Shown here in pieces: positions 26,772-35,444 of a stretch of DNA of 64,000 nt (positions are counted from its first letter, which is position 1; the number at the start of each line of letters is the position of its first letter). The DNA is from Glaciecola sp034112105 (GTDB taxonomy: Bacteria > Pseudomonadota > Gammaproteobacteria > Enterobacterales > Alteromonadaceae). Below the pieces are notes generated by a model. It saw nothing but the letters and a program-made list of their open reading frames with translations. It was not told where the DNA came from and did not search any database. Position numbers and translations under genes: made by a program. The DNA lies in the NCBI GenBank assembly GCA_034112105.1, contig JAWUVZ010000070.1:24672-88671 (forward strand). Direction: 5' to 3'.

Positions 26772-28085
26772 ATGAAACGATTCATCACGGTTGCGTCCGT
26801 TGTTCTGATTAGCTCATTTTGTCTTTCTGTGATTTTGTTAGTTGATTTGTCACCGATGGTTGCAAAAGATGCACATCAGCAAGTTGAAAATGCTGAAAAT
26901 GTTTCAGAGTTAATTAGCCAATTGCGAAGCAGTTTGAGAAATCGGTATCAAGGGCAACAAATAGATATTTCATATTCACAAGCCGAAAGTTTATTAGGCT
27001 TTACTCAGCGGGCTTTACCAAACTTAAATAGCGATATTAAATTATCTGAAGATCAAGCTGAAATGCTGGTTTCATATCAGCTTCCAACTTACCTTTTCTC
27101 TTCTTATGTTAATGTATCAATCAAAGTTAAAGAAGCCAATTATTTGAATGTTGAGAGTGTTTCAGTTGGTGCTATTGCTGTTCCGGGGCAATGGGCATTA
27201 AGTTGGATTGAGTCATTAGCGAATTCTTATACAAATAGTGAAGTAGCGACGAAAGCTATCCAGCAAATAGAAAAAATAGATATATCACCCAATCAAATTA
27301 TTATTAGTCTTAATCCTTTGGATTCTCTGCTCATAGAGTTAAAGAATATTAAGACGTCAGGTGATGATAATGAAAGACAGTTGTTGGGAATAAAAACAGC
27401 GCACTACTTAAGACTTCTAGATAGCCTTCCGTTGTCGAATGATCTAGCCATGCAAAATAAAGACACATCTCTTAGCTACTATTTGCACAAAGTCATGCTA
27501 GAAGCGAAAACAATGAGTGCTGAAGATCAGCACGGAAATTTAAATTCAGCAATTTTAGAAAATGAGGCCGCTATAATGGCCTTAGCAATTTATGCTGGGC
27601 ATCGGAGGTTTTCAACACTTTCAGGTGATCTGTCCTTTGCCGTCGACCCAATTCCCACAGTACGAAAAAAGCCAGTTTTGGCGAATAGACAAGACCTGAG
27701 TTTGCACTTTATATTTTCGGCTGCGATTAAACTATTATCAGAGCAAGGTATTAGTATCGCTGTCGGCGAGTTTAAAGAGCTTATGGATAGAGGAAATGGT
27801 GGTTCAGGCTATAGCTTTATTGACCTAACTGCAGATATGGCTGGGGCTAATTTTGCGACTTTGGCGGTTGACCCAAGAACAGCCGAGCAAATTCAAAATA
27901 TTATGTCTGTAGAAGCAAACGAAACTTTATTTTTCCCAAGTATTGATGGTCTTGATGAAGGAATGAATAAATCGCAATTTCGACAAAAGTATTCTGATAT
28001 AGAAAGTGCAGAATATTTAGAAGTAATTAACGAGATTGAAAAACGAGTGAGTAGATTACCAGTTAGTAAAGTATCAAATAAATAG
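26772..28085 (+). CDS. Conserved exported protein of unknown function, downstream of parE
   Basis: 437 residues with an N-terminal signal or anchor (about 5-27, ITVASVVLISSFCLSVILLV). I do not recognise a named family. The middle (about 95-190) looks like alternating beta strands; the C-terminal part has SGYSFIDLTADMAGANFA, a motif shared with some gammaproteobacterial exported proteins that I recall only as uncharacterised. The start follows the parE stop by 30 bases, so it may be co-transcribed. A variant of the dispersed repeat (GACACATCT, 27462) encodes NKDTS. Its 3' end meets that of the Y1 transposase-like gene four bases away. Confidence 0.75.
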   Translation: MKRFITVASVVLISSFCLSVILLVDLSPMVAKDAHQQVENAENVSELISQLRSSLRNRYQGQQIDISYSQAESLLGFTQRALPNLNSDIKLSEDQAEMLVSYQLPTYLFSSYVNVSIKVKEANYLNVESVSVGAIAVPGQWALSWIESLANSYTNSEVATKAIQQIEKIDISPNQIIISLNPLDSLLIELKNIKTSGDDNERQLLGIKTAHYLRLLDSLPLSNDLAMQNKDTSLSYYLHKVMLEAKTMSAEDQHGNLNSAILENEAAIMALAIYAGHRRFSTLSGDLSFAVDPIPTVRKKPVLANRQDLSLHFIFSAAIKLLSEQGISIAVGEFKELMDRGNGGSGYSFIDLTADMAGANFATLAVDPRTAEQIQNIMSVEANETLFFPSIDGLDEGMNKSQFRQKYSDIESAEYLEVINEIEKRVSRLPVSKVSNK

Positions 28086-28089
28086 AAAT

Positions 28090-29076
28090 TCATTTGAACA
28101 GTCGAAGCGCTGTCGATGTTCCTTTGAGTTTCTTTTGACGGAGCTTTTTTCGGTACTTTTCCATATATGTTATTGAGCCAACAACATAACTAAATTCCTC
28201 TTCAATATGTGAAGTTAGTATTAGCCAATTGTCTTCATCAATTCCGAATTGGTCTAATATACTCGATTTAATCCTCATACTCGGTGTATCTATTATTTGA
28301 GCATTCTTCAATCTTGTTGCAGTTTGACGCAATAGATTTGTATAACAGATTAATTCAATATTGATAAAGTTTGGTCCATGTTTAAGTGGAGTTTTTAACC
28401 ATTTAAGTTCCATAGGCTGCTTTCCCACTTTTAAGCAAGCTAATCGTCTTTTTATACTCGTATAATGCGAATTTTCTAAGGAAGTAGCTATACCAGCTCT
28501 TATTGGGTTTAAATCGACATAAACCATACATGAGACGATGGCACGCTCATCCAACAGCGCTTGAGATTTAAAACGGGACTCCCAAAACCGGCCGGAACAC
28601 TGATCCTCTCTGTTGGCTCGTAGAGCAATATATTGGTTCAACGCTTTCATAAAATAGCTAATATTAGTCAGTCTTTCTCTGTAAATTTTAGTGATTTTAT
28701 GAATCGTTAATAATTGTATTGGTGTCAGTTTTTCTCTCTGCTGCGGGTCGATATACATAGCTGTAATTGTTTTGTTCGGGTGTATTGAGTGCCAGCGTCG
28801 AATTACCTCAAACTTGCTCCAGGTTTGCGCGCGCTCGGTGTCTACATGCAACACCAGATGGTTGTGATTATGCATAATAGCGTAAGCACAAACATTGATA
28901 GAAAATGCAGATGAAAGCTTAGTTAAACGCTTTTCAAACCAATCCCTACGATGCTCAAAACTATTTCCAGTGAATTTGTCATATCCGCACAAAAAAGCTC
29001 TGCGAACACAGCGGCTTATGCAATGGTAGTAAGAGGTTTGTGACAATATTATTTGTTTACTGCGAGCAACTGGCAT
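28090..29076 (-). CDS. Y1/IS200-type transposase relative (REP-associated tyrosine transposase-like)
   Basis: 328 residues. The N-terminal half reads as a Y1_Tnp/RAYT domain: SYYHCISRCVRRAFLCG, the HUH metal-binding motif within MHNHNHLVLHV (about residues 67-77), and YVDLNPIRAGIA (about 185), which matches the RAYT signature holding the catalytic Tyr. The C-terminal half is not recognised. RAYTs are single-copy, domesticated-looking enzymes linked to REP sequence spread. No terminal repeats or target duplication are visible, so this is not an obvious live insertion. Variant and exact copies of the dispersed repeat lie 5' of it at 29188 and 29259. Whether it acts on the repeat is untested. 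Confidence 0.85.
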   Translation of the reverse strand: MPVARSKQIILSQTSYYHCISRCVRRAFLCGYDKFTGNSFEHRRDWFEKRLTKLSSAFSINVCAYAIMHNHNHLVLHVDTERAQTWSKFEVIRRWHSIHPNKTITAMYIDPQQREKLTPIQLLTIHKITKIYRERLTNISYFMKALNQYIALRANREDQCSGRFWESRFKSQALLDERAIVSCMVYVDLNPIRAGIATSLENSHYTSIKRRLACLKVGKQPMELKWLKTPLKHGPNFINIELICYTNLLRQTATRLKNAQIIDTPSMRIKSSILDQFGIDEDNWLILTSHIEEEFSYVVGSITYMEKYRKKLRQKKLKGTSTALRLFK

Positions 29077-29187
29077 TTCGTAGTCCCTATATTTATCCTT
29101 CTGATAGAGTATTGGACTACGCCAAAAATAATAGCTGTCTTGAGATCCAGTTTTGCGTCTCGATGATAATAAACAGTTTAAAACGAA

Positions 29188-29267
29188 GACGCACCTATAA
29201 CGTGCAGTTTGTTGAGTAACAAATCGAAAGTTTATAAGGACGCGTAATGTTGAGAAATAGGTGTGTC
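29188..29267. repeat. Variant and exact repeat copies upstream of the Y1 transposase-like gene
   Basis: GACGCACCT (one change) at 29188-29196 and AGGTGTGTC at 29259-29267, facing each other across about 62 bases; ACACCTAT-type arms could pair over 8 bases. Confidence 0.6.
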
Positions 29268-29290
29268 CTACTCGACGGTGTGAGCGAAAT

Positions 29291-29593
29291 CTATAGCGTT
29301 ATTTTGAATTTTGCGAGCGTCAAAAGCATTAATTCCATCTTTTTTACTATAGTAGTGATTTCATTTTTAATATCAATATTGTCGCTTTGCAGTATTGAAA
29401 TATCTTTTGCAAGTTCATCCACATAAGGTCCAAAACGCTTACTCCTTGCAGTAAAACCATTATCTTCAGTGAAGATTACAGAGAACTTTGCTTTGCCCGC
29501 TTGTTGAAGTTTATCAAGTGCGGAATCTGCATCAATCGCCTTACGATATATTATTTGCATGTTTTCAGTTATTTTTGCTAGAACCTGTTGCAC
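29291..29593 (-). CDS. Small unknown protein, 100 aa
   Basis: A 100-residue, mostly helical, cytoplasmic-looking protein with a central FSVIFTEDNGFTARSKRFGPYVDELA segment. No signal peptide or membrane helix. I cannot name a family. It is divergent from the 60-residue gene at 29705, sharing a 111-bp intergenic region, and has AGGAG-like sequence before the ATG (AGGAGATCTTCGTGC). The reading frame is intact and starts and stops cleanly, which supports it as a gene; function unknown. Confidence 0.65.
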   Translation of the reverse strand: MQQVLAKITENMQIIYRKAIDADSALDKLQQAGKAKFSVIFTEDNGFTARSKRFGPYVDELAKDISILQSDNIDIKNEITTIVKKMELMLLTLAKFKITL

Positions 29594-29704
29594 GAAGATC
29601 TCCTAAAATTATTCTCAATAAAAAGGCTGAATTGCCGATAAACTGTTGAAGTGCGCAATACTGCCCACTTTTTTATGCAGCTACAAGCAATAAAAGGAAA
29701 AGGT

Positions 29705-29887
29705 ATGGATATTTCAGGTACTAGTGCCTCAAGTGTATCCGGTGCGCTGGAGATTAAATCTGCTAAGTTGGCCAAAAACCTACAAGAGCAGGAAGGTCAA
29801 GCAGCGCTTCAGTTGATTGAGTCAGCTGACGTACCCAAATCATCATCTAGCCCTGGATTAGGTTCTATTATTAACACTTATGCCTAA
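29705..29887 (+). CDS. Small YjfB-like putative motility protein (60 aa)
   Basis: Sixty residues from the ATG at 29705, chosen for the AAAAGGAAAAGGT before it; a longer frame upstream lacks a ribosome site. The sequence opens MDISGTSASSVSGALEIKSA, has an EGQAALQLIESA core and a Ser-rich tail, resembling the short YjfB-type 'putative motility protein' family. That assignment is tentative. It converges with epmB and their 3' ends overlap by 30 bases. No flagellar genes are nearby. Confidence 0.55.
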   Translation: MDISGTSASSVSGALEIKSAKLAKNLQEQEGQAALQLIESADVPKSSSSPGLGSIINTYA

Positions 29888-30937
29888 ACCAGCACTTGAT
29901 GACGGTTGTAAATTCAAGTCTATCGGCGTTTTGCTAGGTTGTCCTCCAATCTCAGTTACGAGTTTAGGGACAAGATACCCTGGCAAACGCTTTATTACTT
30001 CTTTCATTAATTCCTTCGCTTTTTCGACGTCAACATCAAAATGAGCCGCTCCTTTTACTTTATCTAATAAGTGCAAATAGTATGGCATTACGCCAATTTC
30101 AAAGAGAGACTCACTTAAAGCAATTTGTTCATTTACACCATCATTGACTCCCTTTAAAAGCACAGCTTGATTGAGAAGTGTAATTCCTGATGCGCGCATT
30201 TTTGAGCACACTCTAGCTAGATCTGCACTGACTTCATTAGCGTGATTAGTATGCAATACTAATACTTTTTGAAAACGACAATTTGTAAACCAGTCAATGA
30301 ACTCATCATTCACTCGAGAAGGGAGCACCACCGGTAGCCTGGTGTGGATCCTAAGCCTTATTAAATGAGGTATTTCTTCAAGTTGTGTAACTAACCATTT
30401 TAGATGGCTGTCTTTTGACATTAACGGATCGCCGCCAGAGAATATTACCTCAGTGATATTTTTATTTTGCTTGATGTAAGTAATTGCCTCTTGTAATTCG
30501 CGTTTATTGACAGAGTTTTCTTCATATGGAAATTCTCGCCTAAAACAATAACGACAATTCACGGCACAACCACTTTTGACTATGAGCAAGACCCTATTTT
30601 CATATTTGTGCAGAAGACCTTTTATTTCATTTTTGTGTTCTTGGAGAGGATCTTTGACAAAACCAGGTGTGTCTTTATATTCAATATCTTGCGGTAATAC
30701 CTGCAACAACAAGGGATCCTTTAAATCATTCTTATTCATCAAACTAGCAAAATGTCGAGGTACTTTCATGGCAAAAAGCTTCCTTGCAGGACTATTTTTT
30801 ACAGCAATTTCAGGGGCTAAATTCAGATATTCTAGCAACGACTCAAGGGTCGTAAAACAATTTGCTAATTCTTTTTGCCAGTTTGACTCTACAGCAATGC
30901 TATTTTTAGGTATTATTCGTTTCACAAAAATGCTCAC
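29858..30937 (-). CDS. epmB: EF-P (R)-beta-lysylation enzyme EpmB (lysine 2,3-aminomutase family)
   Basis: Radical-SAM enzyme with CAVNCRYCFRREFPY (CxxxCxxC cluster motif), FSGGDPLM, RLRIHTRLPVV and MPYYLHLLDKVKGAAHF for PLP and substrate binding, about 359 residues. It converts L-alpha-lysine to beta-lysine, which EpmA attaches to EF-P. The start is uncertain: a GTG at 30937 avoids overlap with the divergent efp; an ATG at 30967 would overlap it by nine bases. It is divergent from efp as in E. coli. The dispersed repeat lies in-frame as YKDTPGF (about residue 88); E. coli has a same-length EF...APGF-type segment there, so the repeat replaced rather than inserted residues. Confidence 0.94.
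   Translation of the reverse strand: MSIFVKRIIPKNSIAVESNWQKELANCFTTLESLLEYLNLAPEIAVKNSPARKLFAMKVPRHFASLMNKNDLKDPLLLQVLPQDIEYKDTPGFVKDPLQEHKNEIKGLLHKYENRVLLIVKSGCAVNCRYCFRREFPYEENSVNKRELQEAITYIKQNKNITEVIFSGGDPLMSKDSHLKWLVTQLEEIPHLIRLRIHTRLPVVLPSRVNDEFIDWFTNCRFQKVLVLHTNHANEVSADLARVCSKMRASGITLLNQAVLLKGVNDGVNEQIALSESLFEIGVMPYYLHLLDKVKGAAHFDVDVEKAKELMKEVIKRLPGYLVPKLVTEIGGQPSKTPIDLNLQPSSSAGLGISVNNRT
30665..30673 (-). repeat. In-gene repeat copy in epmB
   Basis: AGGTGTGTCTTTATATTC on the plus strand; in the gene it encodes EYKDTPGF with no length change relative to the E. coli homologue as I recall it. Confidence 0.8.
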
Positions 30938-30958
30938 AACGTAAATTTTAGAGGAACT

Positions 30959-31528
30959 ATGGCTCATTTCAGTACAAACGAGTTCAAAGCGGGCTTAAAG
31001 ATAATGCTCGACGGCGAACCTTGCAACATTCTTGAGAATGAATATGTTAAACCAGGCAAAGGGCAAGCCTTTAGCCGTGTTAAACTTCGGAAACTTATTT
31101 CGAACAAAGTACTAGAAAAAACATTTCGGTCTGGTGATTCGGTTGAAGGCGCTGATGTCATGGATACGGAACTTTCCTATCTCTATACCGACGGCGAGTT
31201 TTGGCATTTTATGAACAATGAAACGTTTGAGCAAATTGCTGCCGATGAAAAAGCTTTGGGTGACAGTATAAAGTGGTTAGTAGAAAATGATACTTGTACT
31301 ATCACATTGTGGAATGGGACTCCTATTGTAGTAACTCCGCCGAACTTTGTTGAGTTAGAAATTACTGAAACTGATCCTGGTTTAAAAGGTGATACTGCCG
31401 GCACTGGGGGTAAACCTGCGACATTAGTGACTGGAGCCGTAGTTAGAGTGCCATTATTTGTTCAAAAAGGCGAGGTAATTAAAGTTGATACACGAAGCGG
31501 TGAATATGCCTCACGCGCACAAAAATAA
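30959..31528 (+). CDS. efp: Elongation factor P
   Basis: 189 residues, one more than E. coli EF-P. MAHFSTNEFKAGLKIMLDGE opens the KOW-like domain I; KPGKGQAF carries Lys34, the site of beta-lysylation; domains II and III follow, with PNFVELEITETDPGLKGDT and the C-terminal VRVPLFVQKGEVIKVDTR. EF-P rescues ribosomes stalled at polyproline stretches. Clustered with both modification enzymes: epmB divergent, epmA 48 bases downstream. A small AACCTCTTT stem-loop follows the stop. Confidence 0.97.
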   Translation: MAHFSTNEFKAGLKIMLDGEPCNILENEYVKPGKGQAFSRVKLRKLISNKVLEKTFRSGDSVEGADVMDTELSYLYTDGEFWHFMNNETFEQIAADEKALGDSIKWLVENDTCTITLWNGTPIVVTPPNFVELEITETDPGLKGDTAGTGGKPATLVTGAVVRVPLFVQKGEVIKVDTRSGEYASRAQK

Positions 31529-31576
31529 GATAACTAAAGAGGTTGTGCTGCAAGCACTAACCTCTTTTATTTTCTG

Positions 31577-32575
31577 ATGAATATTTCAAATGAATGGCAA
31601 CCTTCTGCGTCGGTCGAAAGTCTTGTAAAAAGAGCTAAAATCCTCACTGAAATAAGACAATATTTTGCGACTGAAAAGGTGTTAGAAGTTGAAACACCAA
31701 CCATTTCACCGTCGACTATCACTGATGTTCATCTAGAGGCGATGAGAACAGTACACACAAATCCACAGTCAGTTATAAAGACACACCTCTTTTTACAGAC
31801 TTCGCCAGAATACTACATGAAAAGAATGTTATGTGCTGGTTTTCCCAGCATTTATCAAATTACAAAATGCTATCGAGACGATGAAGTAGGCCGACACCAC
31901 AATCCTGAGTTTACAATGCTGGAGTGGTACCGTTTAGGCTTTTCAATGAATGAATTGATCAATGAGGTAGATGTTATCTTAAGACTCATTTTGGACACGC
32001 CTGTTTGCGAGAAAACTACCTACAGTGAATTATTCGTTAAGCACCTAGATTTAGATGTAAAAAGCGATTCTGATATAAAAATTGTTTCGATATGTAAAAA
32101 ATGGGGCTATGAAAATGTAGTGCCATTGGATTTCAAAGATAAGCTTTCCCCAATCGATAGGGATATGCTTTTACAACTCTTATTTTGTGAAAGAATTGAA
32201 AAAGAAATTGGTATAGATCGGCCTATCGCGGTGACCAGATTTCCAGCTAGTCAGGCGTCGTTAGCTAAAATTGATCCTTCTGATCCTTGGTTATCCCTGC
32301 GGTTTGAGTTTTATTATCAAGGAATTGAACTAGCTAATGGGTTTGAAGAACTCGACGATGCTGAGGAACAAAGAGCTAGATTTATTTTTGACAACAAACA
32401 AAGGAAAGAAAGTGGTTTAGATGTTAAGCCTGAAGATGTAAAGTTTCTAAACGCATTGGGAGTAGGTTTACCAAAATGTTCGGGAGTGGCACTTGGAATT
32501 GATCGCCTTTTAATGTTAGCCCTTGGCAAAAAGCACATAAGTGAAGTGTTAAGTTTCGATTTTGCTGCCCTCTAA
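31577..32575 (+). CDS. epmA: EF-P lysine ligase EpmA (PoxA/GenX)
   Basis: 332 residues, a truncated class II lysyl-tRNA synthetase paralogue lacking the anticodon domain. EVETPTISPSTITDVH, LQTSPEYYMKRML, motif 2 CYRDDEVGRHHNPEFTMLEWYR and motif 3 GLPKCSGVALGIDRLLML are all present. It ligates beta-lysine to Lys34 of EF-P. It follows efp by 48 bases and is likely co-transcribed. One exact repeat copy (31780) reads KTHL just before the LQTSPE motif and a one-change copy (31994, GACACGCCT) gives LDTPV. Confidence 0.96.
   Translation: MNISNEWQPSASVESLVKRAKILTEIRQYFATEKVLEVETPTISPSTITDVHLEAMRTVHTNPQSVIKTHLFLQTSPEYYMKRMLCAGFPSIYQITKCYRDDEVGRHHNPEFTMLEWYRLGFSMNELINEVDVILRLILDTPVCEKTTYSELFVKHLDLDVKSDSDIKIVSICKKWGYENVVPLDFKDKLSPIDRDMLLQLLFCERIEKEIGIDRPIAVTRFPASQASLAKIDPSDPWLSLRFEFYYQGIELANGFEELDDAEEQRARFIFDNKQRKESGLDVKPEDVKFLNALGVGLPKCSGVALGIDRLLMLALGKKHISEVLSFDFAAL
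31780..31788 (+). repeat. In-gene repeat copy in epmA
   Basis: TAAAGACACACCT read in a different frame from most in-gene copies, giving IKTHL. This shows that the DNA word, not the KDTP peptide, is what recurs. Confidence 0.75.
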
Positions 32576-32593
32576 TTAGTTAAGTGTGTATTA

Positions 32594-33253
32594 ATGGAAA
32601 ATGAAATCAATATAGACGTTTGGTTTCAGCAACTCGCAGTTGCTGAAAAACGAGCAAACAAAGACACACCTCACATAGTAGTGGGGTATGGCAGTCTCAT
32701 GAGCAAACATAGTCGTGATAGGTATAGCAATATAAGGTCTCTTCCGCTTCCTGTAATTGTTAATGGATGGGAGAGGGCTTGGGTGACGAAGTCTCATGAT
32801 GAAAAGCAAACTTATGTTGGAGCCTATCAAAATAGCTCAAGCAGTTTTAACGGCTATGCTTTCTATACGAATATCGATGAAAAACTGCTTCAACGAGAGC
32901 TCGACTACAGATTTTCGGAGGTCACATTAGATCAATTAGATTTCGGCTTAGCGCTAAACTCCTCTGTGCTAGAAGTTCTATCCCATCATACAATTTACGT
33001 TTGTGAAACGCTTCAACGAAAACTACCATCCATAGAATTTCCAGTAAATGCTAGCTATATTGATACATGTCTAAAAGGATGTTTAGAGGTAGGTGGACCA
33101 GATGAGGTCGCACGGTTTGTTAAGACCACAAGGCATTGGCCTCACGCTTTCAAACTAGATGACCGTTTAAAGCCGGAGTATCCGCGGGCTGCCACAATAT
33201 GTGCATCTGACTATGAAATATTCGATGAGATACAAAAGCGAAACATATCATGA
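32594..33253 (+). CDS. Gamma-glutamylcyclotransferase-fold protein
   Basis: 219 residues. The GGCT/AIG2-like fold is indicated by IVVGYGSLMSKHSR (YGSL at 32-35), GYAFYTNIDEKLLQRELDYRF with the acidic residue expected near the active site, and a C-terminal cap. Members cleave gamma-glutamyl amines or peptides; the substrate here is not evident. It starts 18 bases after epmA and overlaps the following GNAT gene by ATGA, so epmA, this gene and the GNAT are probably one operon. The repeat lies at residues 23-26 (NKDTP), just before the first core strand, in the region least conserved in the fold. Confidence 0.8.
   Translation: MENEINIDVWFQQLAVAEKRANKDTPHIVVGYGSLMSKHSRDRYSNIRSLPLPVIVNGWERAWVTKSHDEKQTYVGAYQNSSSSFNGYAFYTNIDEKLLQRELDYRFSEVTLDQLDFGLALNSSVLEVLSHHTIYVCETLQRKLPSIEFPVNASYIDTCLKGCLEVGGPDEVARFVKTTRHWPHAFKLDDRLKPEYPRAATICASDYEIFDEIQKRNIS
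32663..32671 (+). repeat. In-gene repeat copy in the GGCT-fold gene
   Basis: AAACAAAGACACACCT, the extended in-gene form, encoding NKDTP immediately before the conserved HIVVGYGSLM. Confidence 0.8.
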
Positions 33254-33804
33254 TGGAAAGCCAAAGACTGTATTTTAGAAAACCAGATGAGTCAGATGCG
33301 AAATTCATCTATAGTTTAGTAAATGACCCCGATTGGTTAGAATATATTGGCGATAGACAAGTAAATAGTCAGGAAGATGCCGTTCGTTTCATCACTGAAA
33401 ATTTAAATGCACAGCATCATGACGAGCGCCTTGGATTGAAAATCTGCTGTATGCGGCTTAGCTATTTATCTGGAAAAAAAGAAAACAAAGACACACCTAT
33501 AGGCGTTTGCGGTTTGCTCAAGAGAGATTATCTCGATTCGATTGATCTTGGATATGCTTTCACTAAACAATATCGAGGATTTGGGTATGCGATAGAAGCG
33601 GCTTCTTTTTTTAAAGCTCATGCTTTCAATGACTTAATGGTTGATAAGCTTTACGCTACAGTATCAAAAGACAATGCGAAATCTATTTCATTACTTGAAC
33701 AGTTAGGTTTTAAATCACTTGGAAGGCTTTTAAAAAAGGACGAAGAATCTCGTGGTGTTTTACTCTATAGGATCTGCAGCGTTCATAAATTACCACTGTT
33801 GTAG
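33250..33804 (+). CDS. RimJ/RimL-type GNAT N-acetyltransferase
   Basis: 184 residues. RLYFRKPDESDAKFIYSLVND opens the fold; GVCGLLKRDYLDSIDLGYAF and QYRGFGYAIEAASFFKAHAF form the acetyl-CoA-binding core, with NAKSISLLEQLGFKSLGR near the end, typical of the RimJ/RimL branch acting on amino groups of proteins or small molecules. Overlaps the preceding gene by ATGA. The stretch SGKKENKDT before PIGVCGLL (repeat at residues 80-83) appears to be an insertion between two core strands compared with usual members. Substrate unknown. Confidence 0.88.
   Translation: MMESQRLYFRKPDESDAKFIYSLVNDPDWLEYIGDRQVNSQEDAVRFITENLNAQHHDERLGLKICCMRLSYLSGKKENKDTPIGVCGLLKRDYLDSIDLGYAFTKQYRGFGYAIEAASFFKAHAFNDLMVDKLYATVSKDNAKSISLLEQLGFKSLGRLLKKDEESRGVLLYRICSVHKLPLL
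33490..33498 (+). repeat. In-gene repeat copy in the GNAT gene
   Basis: AAACAAAGACACACCT encoding NKDTP, directly before the GVCGLL core strand. Confidence 0.8.
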
Positions 33805-33820
33805 TTTAGAATAAACTGAA

Positions 33821-33848
33821 CAAGACACACCCAAATAGGTGTGGCTTG
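33821..33848. terminator. Terminator-like hairpin from an imperfect repeat pair
   Basis: CAAGACACACC pairs with GGTGTGGCTTG (one mismatch in eleven) around a 6-base loop, followed by TTTC. It lies between the convergent GNAT and aldehyde dehydrogenase genes. The cores differ from consensus by one base each (GACACACCC, AGGTGTGGC). Confidence 0.65.
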
Positions 33849-33884
33849 TTTCTGGCTATGTGCACAAAAAGCGCATCGAGATAA

Positions 33885-35321
33885 TTACTGTGGTGTTCGT
33901 AAAATCATTAACCTGATTTCAGTCATGTCTTCTATTGCAAATTTCACTCCTTCGCGACCTAATCCTGACTCTTTCACCCCGCCGTATGGCATGTTGTCAA
34001 CACGCCAACTGGGCACATCACCAATGACTACACCGCCGACATCTAATTCATCCCACGCTTTATGGGCCTTATAAATATCTCTGGTAAAAATGCCTGCTTG
34101 CAAACCAAATTGACTGTCATTGACTAATTTCAATGCTTCATCGAAGTCAGAGAAAGGTGCGATTGTTGAAACAGGTCCAAACGCTTCTTCCGTATTTATT
34201 TCACAGTTCGTTGGCACATCTTCAAGCAATGTCGCTTGCAACATTAGTCCATCTCTCGAGCCTCCGCACAGCAATCGTGCACCCGCGTTAACCGCACTTT
34301 TGATCCAACCCTCAAGGCGTTTAGCTTCTGACTCAGAGATCATTGGGCCAATGAACGTATCCTCATTCAATGGATCCCCATGAACCAAATTTTCGACCTT
34401 TTCAGTGTATGCATATTTAAACTTTTCATAAATGGATTCATGAATAAAAATACGTTGCACACTAATGCAACTTTGTCCTGACTGATAATAGGCACCAAAA
34501 ACAATGCGTTCAACGGCATCCTCAATATCAGTATCGTGGTCGACTATACAACCAGCGTTACCACCCAGCTCTAGTATTACAGGCTTTTTACCTGCTTTGG
34601 CTTTTAATTTCCAACCGACGCTAGGTGAACCGGTGAAGCTTAGAAGTTTGAAGCGATTGTCAGTTGTAAAAAGGTCTGCACCATCTCTGCTGCAAGGTAA
34701 TATTGAAAAAGCACCTTCAGGCAAATCTGTCTCAGCGAGAACCTCACCTATAATTAGGGCCCCAACAGGAGTCCTGCTAGCGGGCTTCAATACAAAAGAG
34801 CATCCTGCCGCTATAGCAGGAGCTATTTTATGAGCTGCCAAGTTTAATGGAAAATTAAAGGGAGATATAAAAGAGCAGGGACCAATTGGCACTTTCTTAT
34901 ATTGTCCTTGATACCCTTTGGCTCTTTCGGTAATTTCTAAATTCATTACCTCCCCATTAATACGCACTGATTCTTCTGCAGCGATTTTGAAGGTGTCTAT
35001 TAGCCTCGTAACTTCACCTCGTGCATCTTTTATAGGTTTGCCAGCTTCAATGCACAATACATGCGCTAATTCATCAAATCGCTCTTTGAATCTTGTTACG
35101 CAGTGTTCTAATATCTGTTGACGTTTGTAAGCAGGCATTTTATTTAGTATTTTCTGGCTTTTCTCCGCCGCGTCAATAGCTTTATCAATTGTTTCTGCGT
35201 TAGCCATTGCAACCCTAGTAGCTACTTCTCCAGTATATTTGTTAGTTACTTCAAGATGTTGATTGGCAAAAACAGGTTTGTTTGCAAGGAAGTATGGATA
35301 TTGTTTTGCTAGTTTAGTCAT
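33885..35321 (-). CDS. NAD(P)-dependent aldehyde dehydrogenase
   Basis: 478 residues from the ATG at 35321, preferred because AAAAGGAAAAT lies just upstream; a frame to 35348 would encode the dispersed repeat. Family motifs are PFNFPLNLAAHKIAPAIAAG, SFTGSPSVGWKLK (cofactor), LELGGNAG with the general-base Glu, GQSCISVQR with the nucleophilic Cys (near 285) and EEAFGPVSTIAPF. It oxidises an aldehyde to an acid; the substrate cannot be told from sequence. It lies downstream of an acetolactate-synthase-like gene on the same strand, a pairing seen in several Proteobacteria and suggestive of a decarboxylase-dehydrogenase pathway. Its leader contains a repeat inverted pair. Confidence 0.92.
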   Translation of the reverse strand: MTKLAKQYPYFLANKPVFANQHLEVTNKYTGEVATRVAMANAETIDKAIDAAEKSQKILNKMPAYKRQQILEHCVTRFKERFDELAHVLCIEAGKPIKDARGEVTRLIDTFKIAAEESVRINGEVMNLEITERAKGYQGQYKKVPIGPCSFISPFNFPLNLAAHKIAPAIAAGCSFVLKPASRTPVGALIIGEVLAETDLPEGAFSILPCSRDGADLFTTDNRFKLLSFTGSPSVGWKLKAKAGKKPVILELGGNAGCIVDHDTDIEDAVERIVFGAYYQSGQSCISVQRIFIHESIYEKFKYAYTEKVENLVHGDPLNEDTFIGPMISESEAKRLEGWIKSAVNAGARLLCGGSRDGLMLQATLLEDVPTNCEINTEEAFGPVSTIAPFSDFDEALKLVNDSQFGLQAGIFTRDIYKAHKAWDELDVGGVVIGDVPSWRVDNMPYGGVKESGLGREGVKFAIEDMTEIRLMILRTPQ

Positions 35322-35341
35322 TATTATTTTCCTTTTACAAA

Positions 35342-35420
35342 GACACACCTTATTGTGAAATAGGTGTGTCTAGTTTTAGCCCAGATTGCAAGTTTAAAAA
35401 GAACCTTTAATAGGTGTGTC
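35342..35420. repeat. Three repeat copies between the ALS-like and aldehyde dehydrogenase genes
   Basis: Cores at 35342-35350 (+), 35362-35370 (-) and 35412-35420 (-). The first two can form a 10-bp hairpin (AGACACACCT / AGGTGTGTCT, 11-base loop) in the leader of the aldehyde dehydrogenase gene, where it could reduce read-through or affect translation. Confidence 0.8.
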
Positions 35421-35444
35421 TTTATTCAGCTTAAATTTGGGGGA

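Noticed and set aside
28090..29076. A live IS200/IS605 insertion
   Set aside because: There is no accessory tnpB, no clear subterminal palindromes and no disrupted neighbour; the gene looks like a resident RAYT-type relative.
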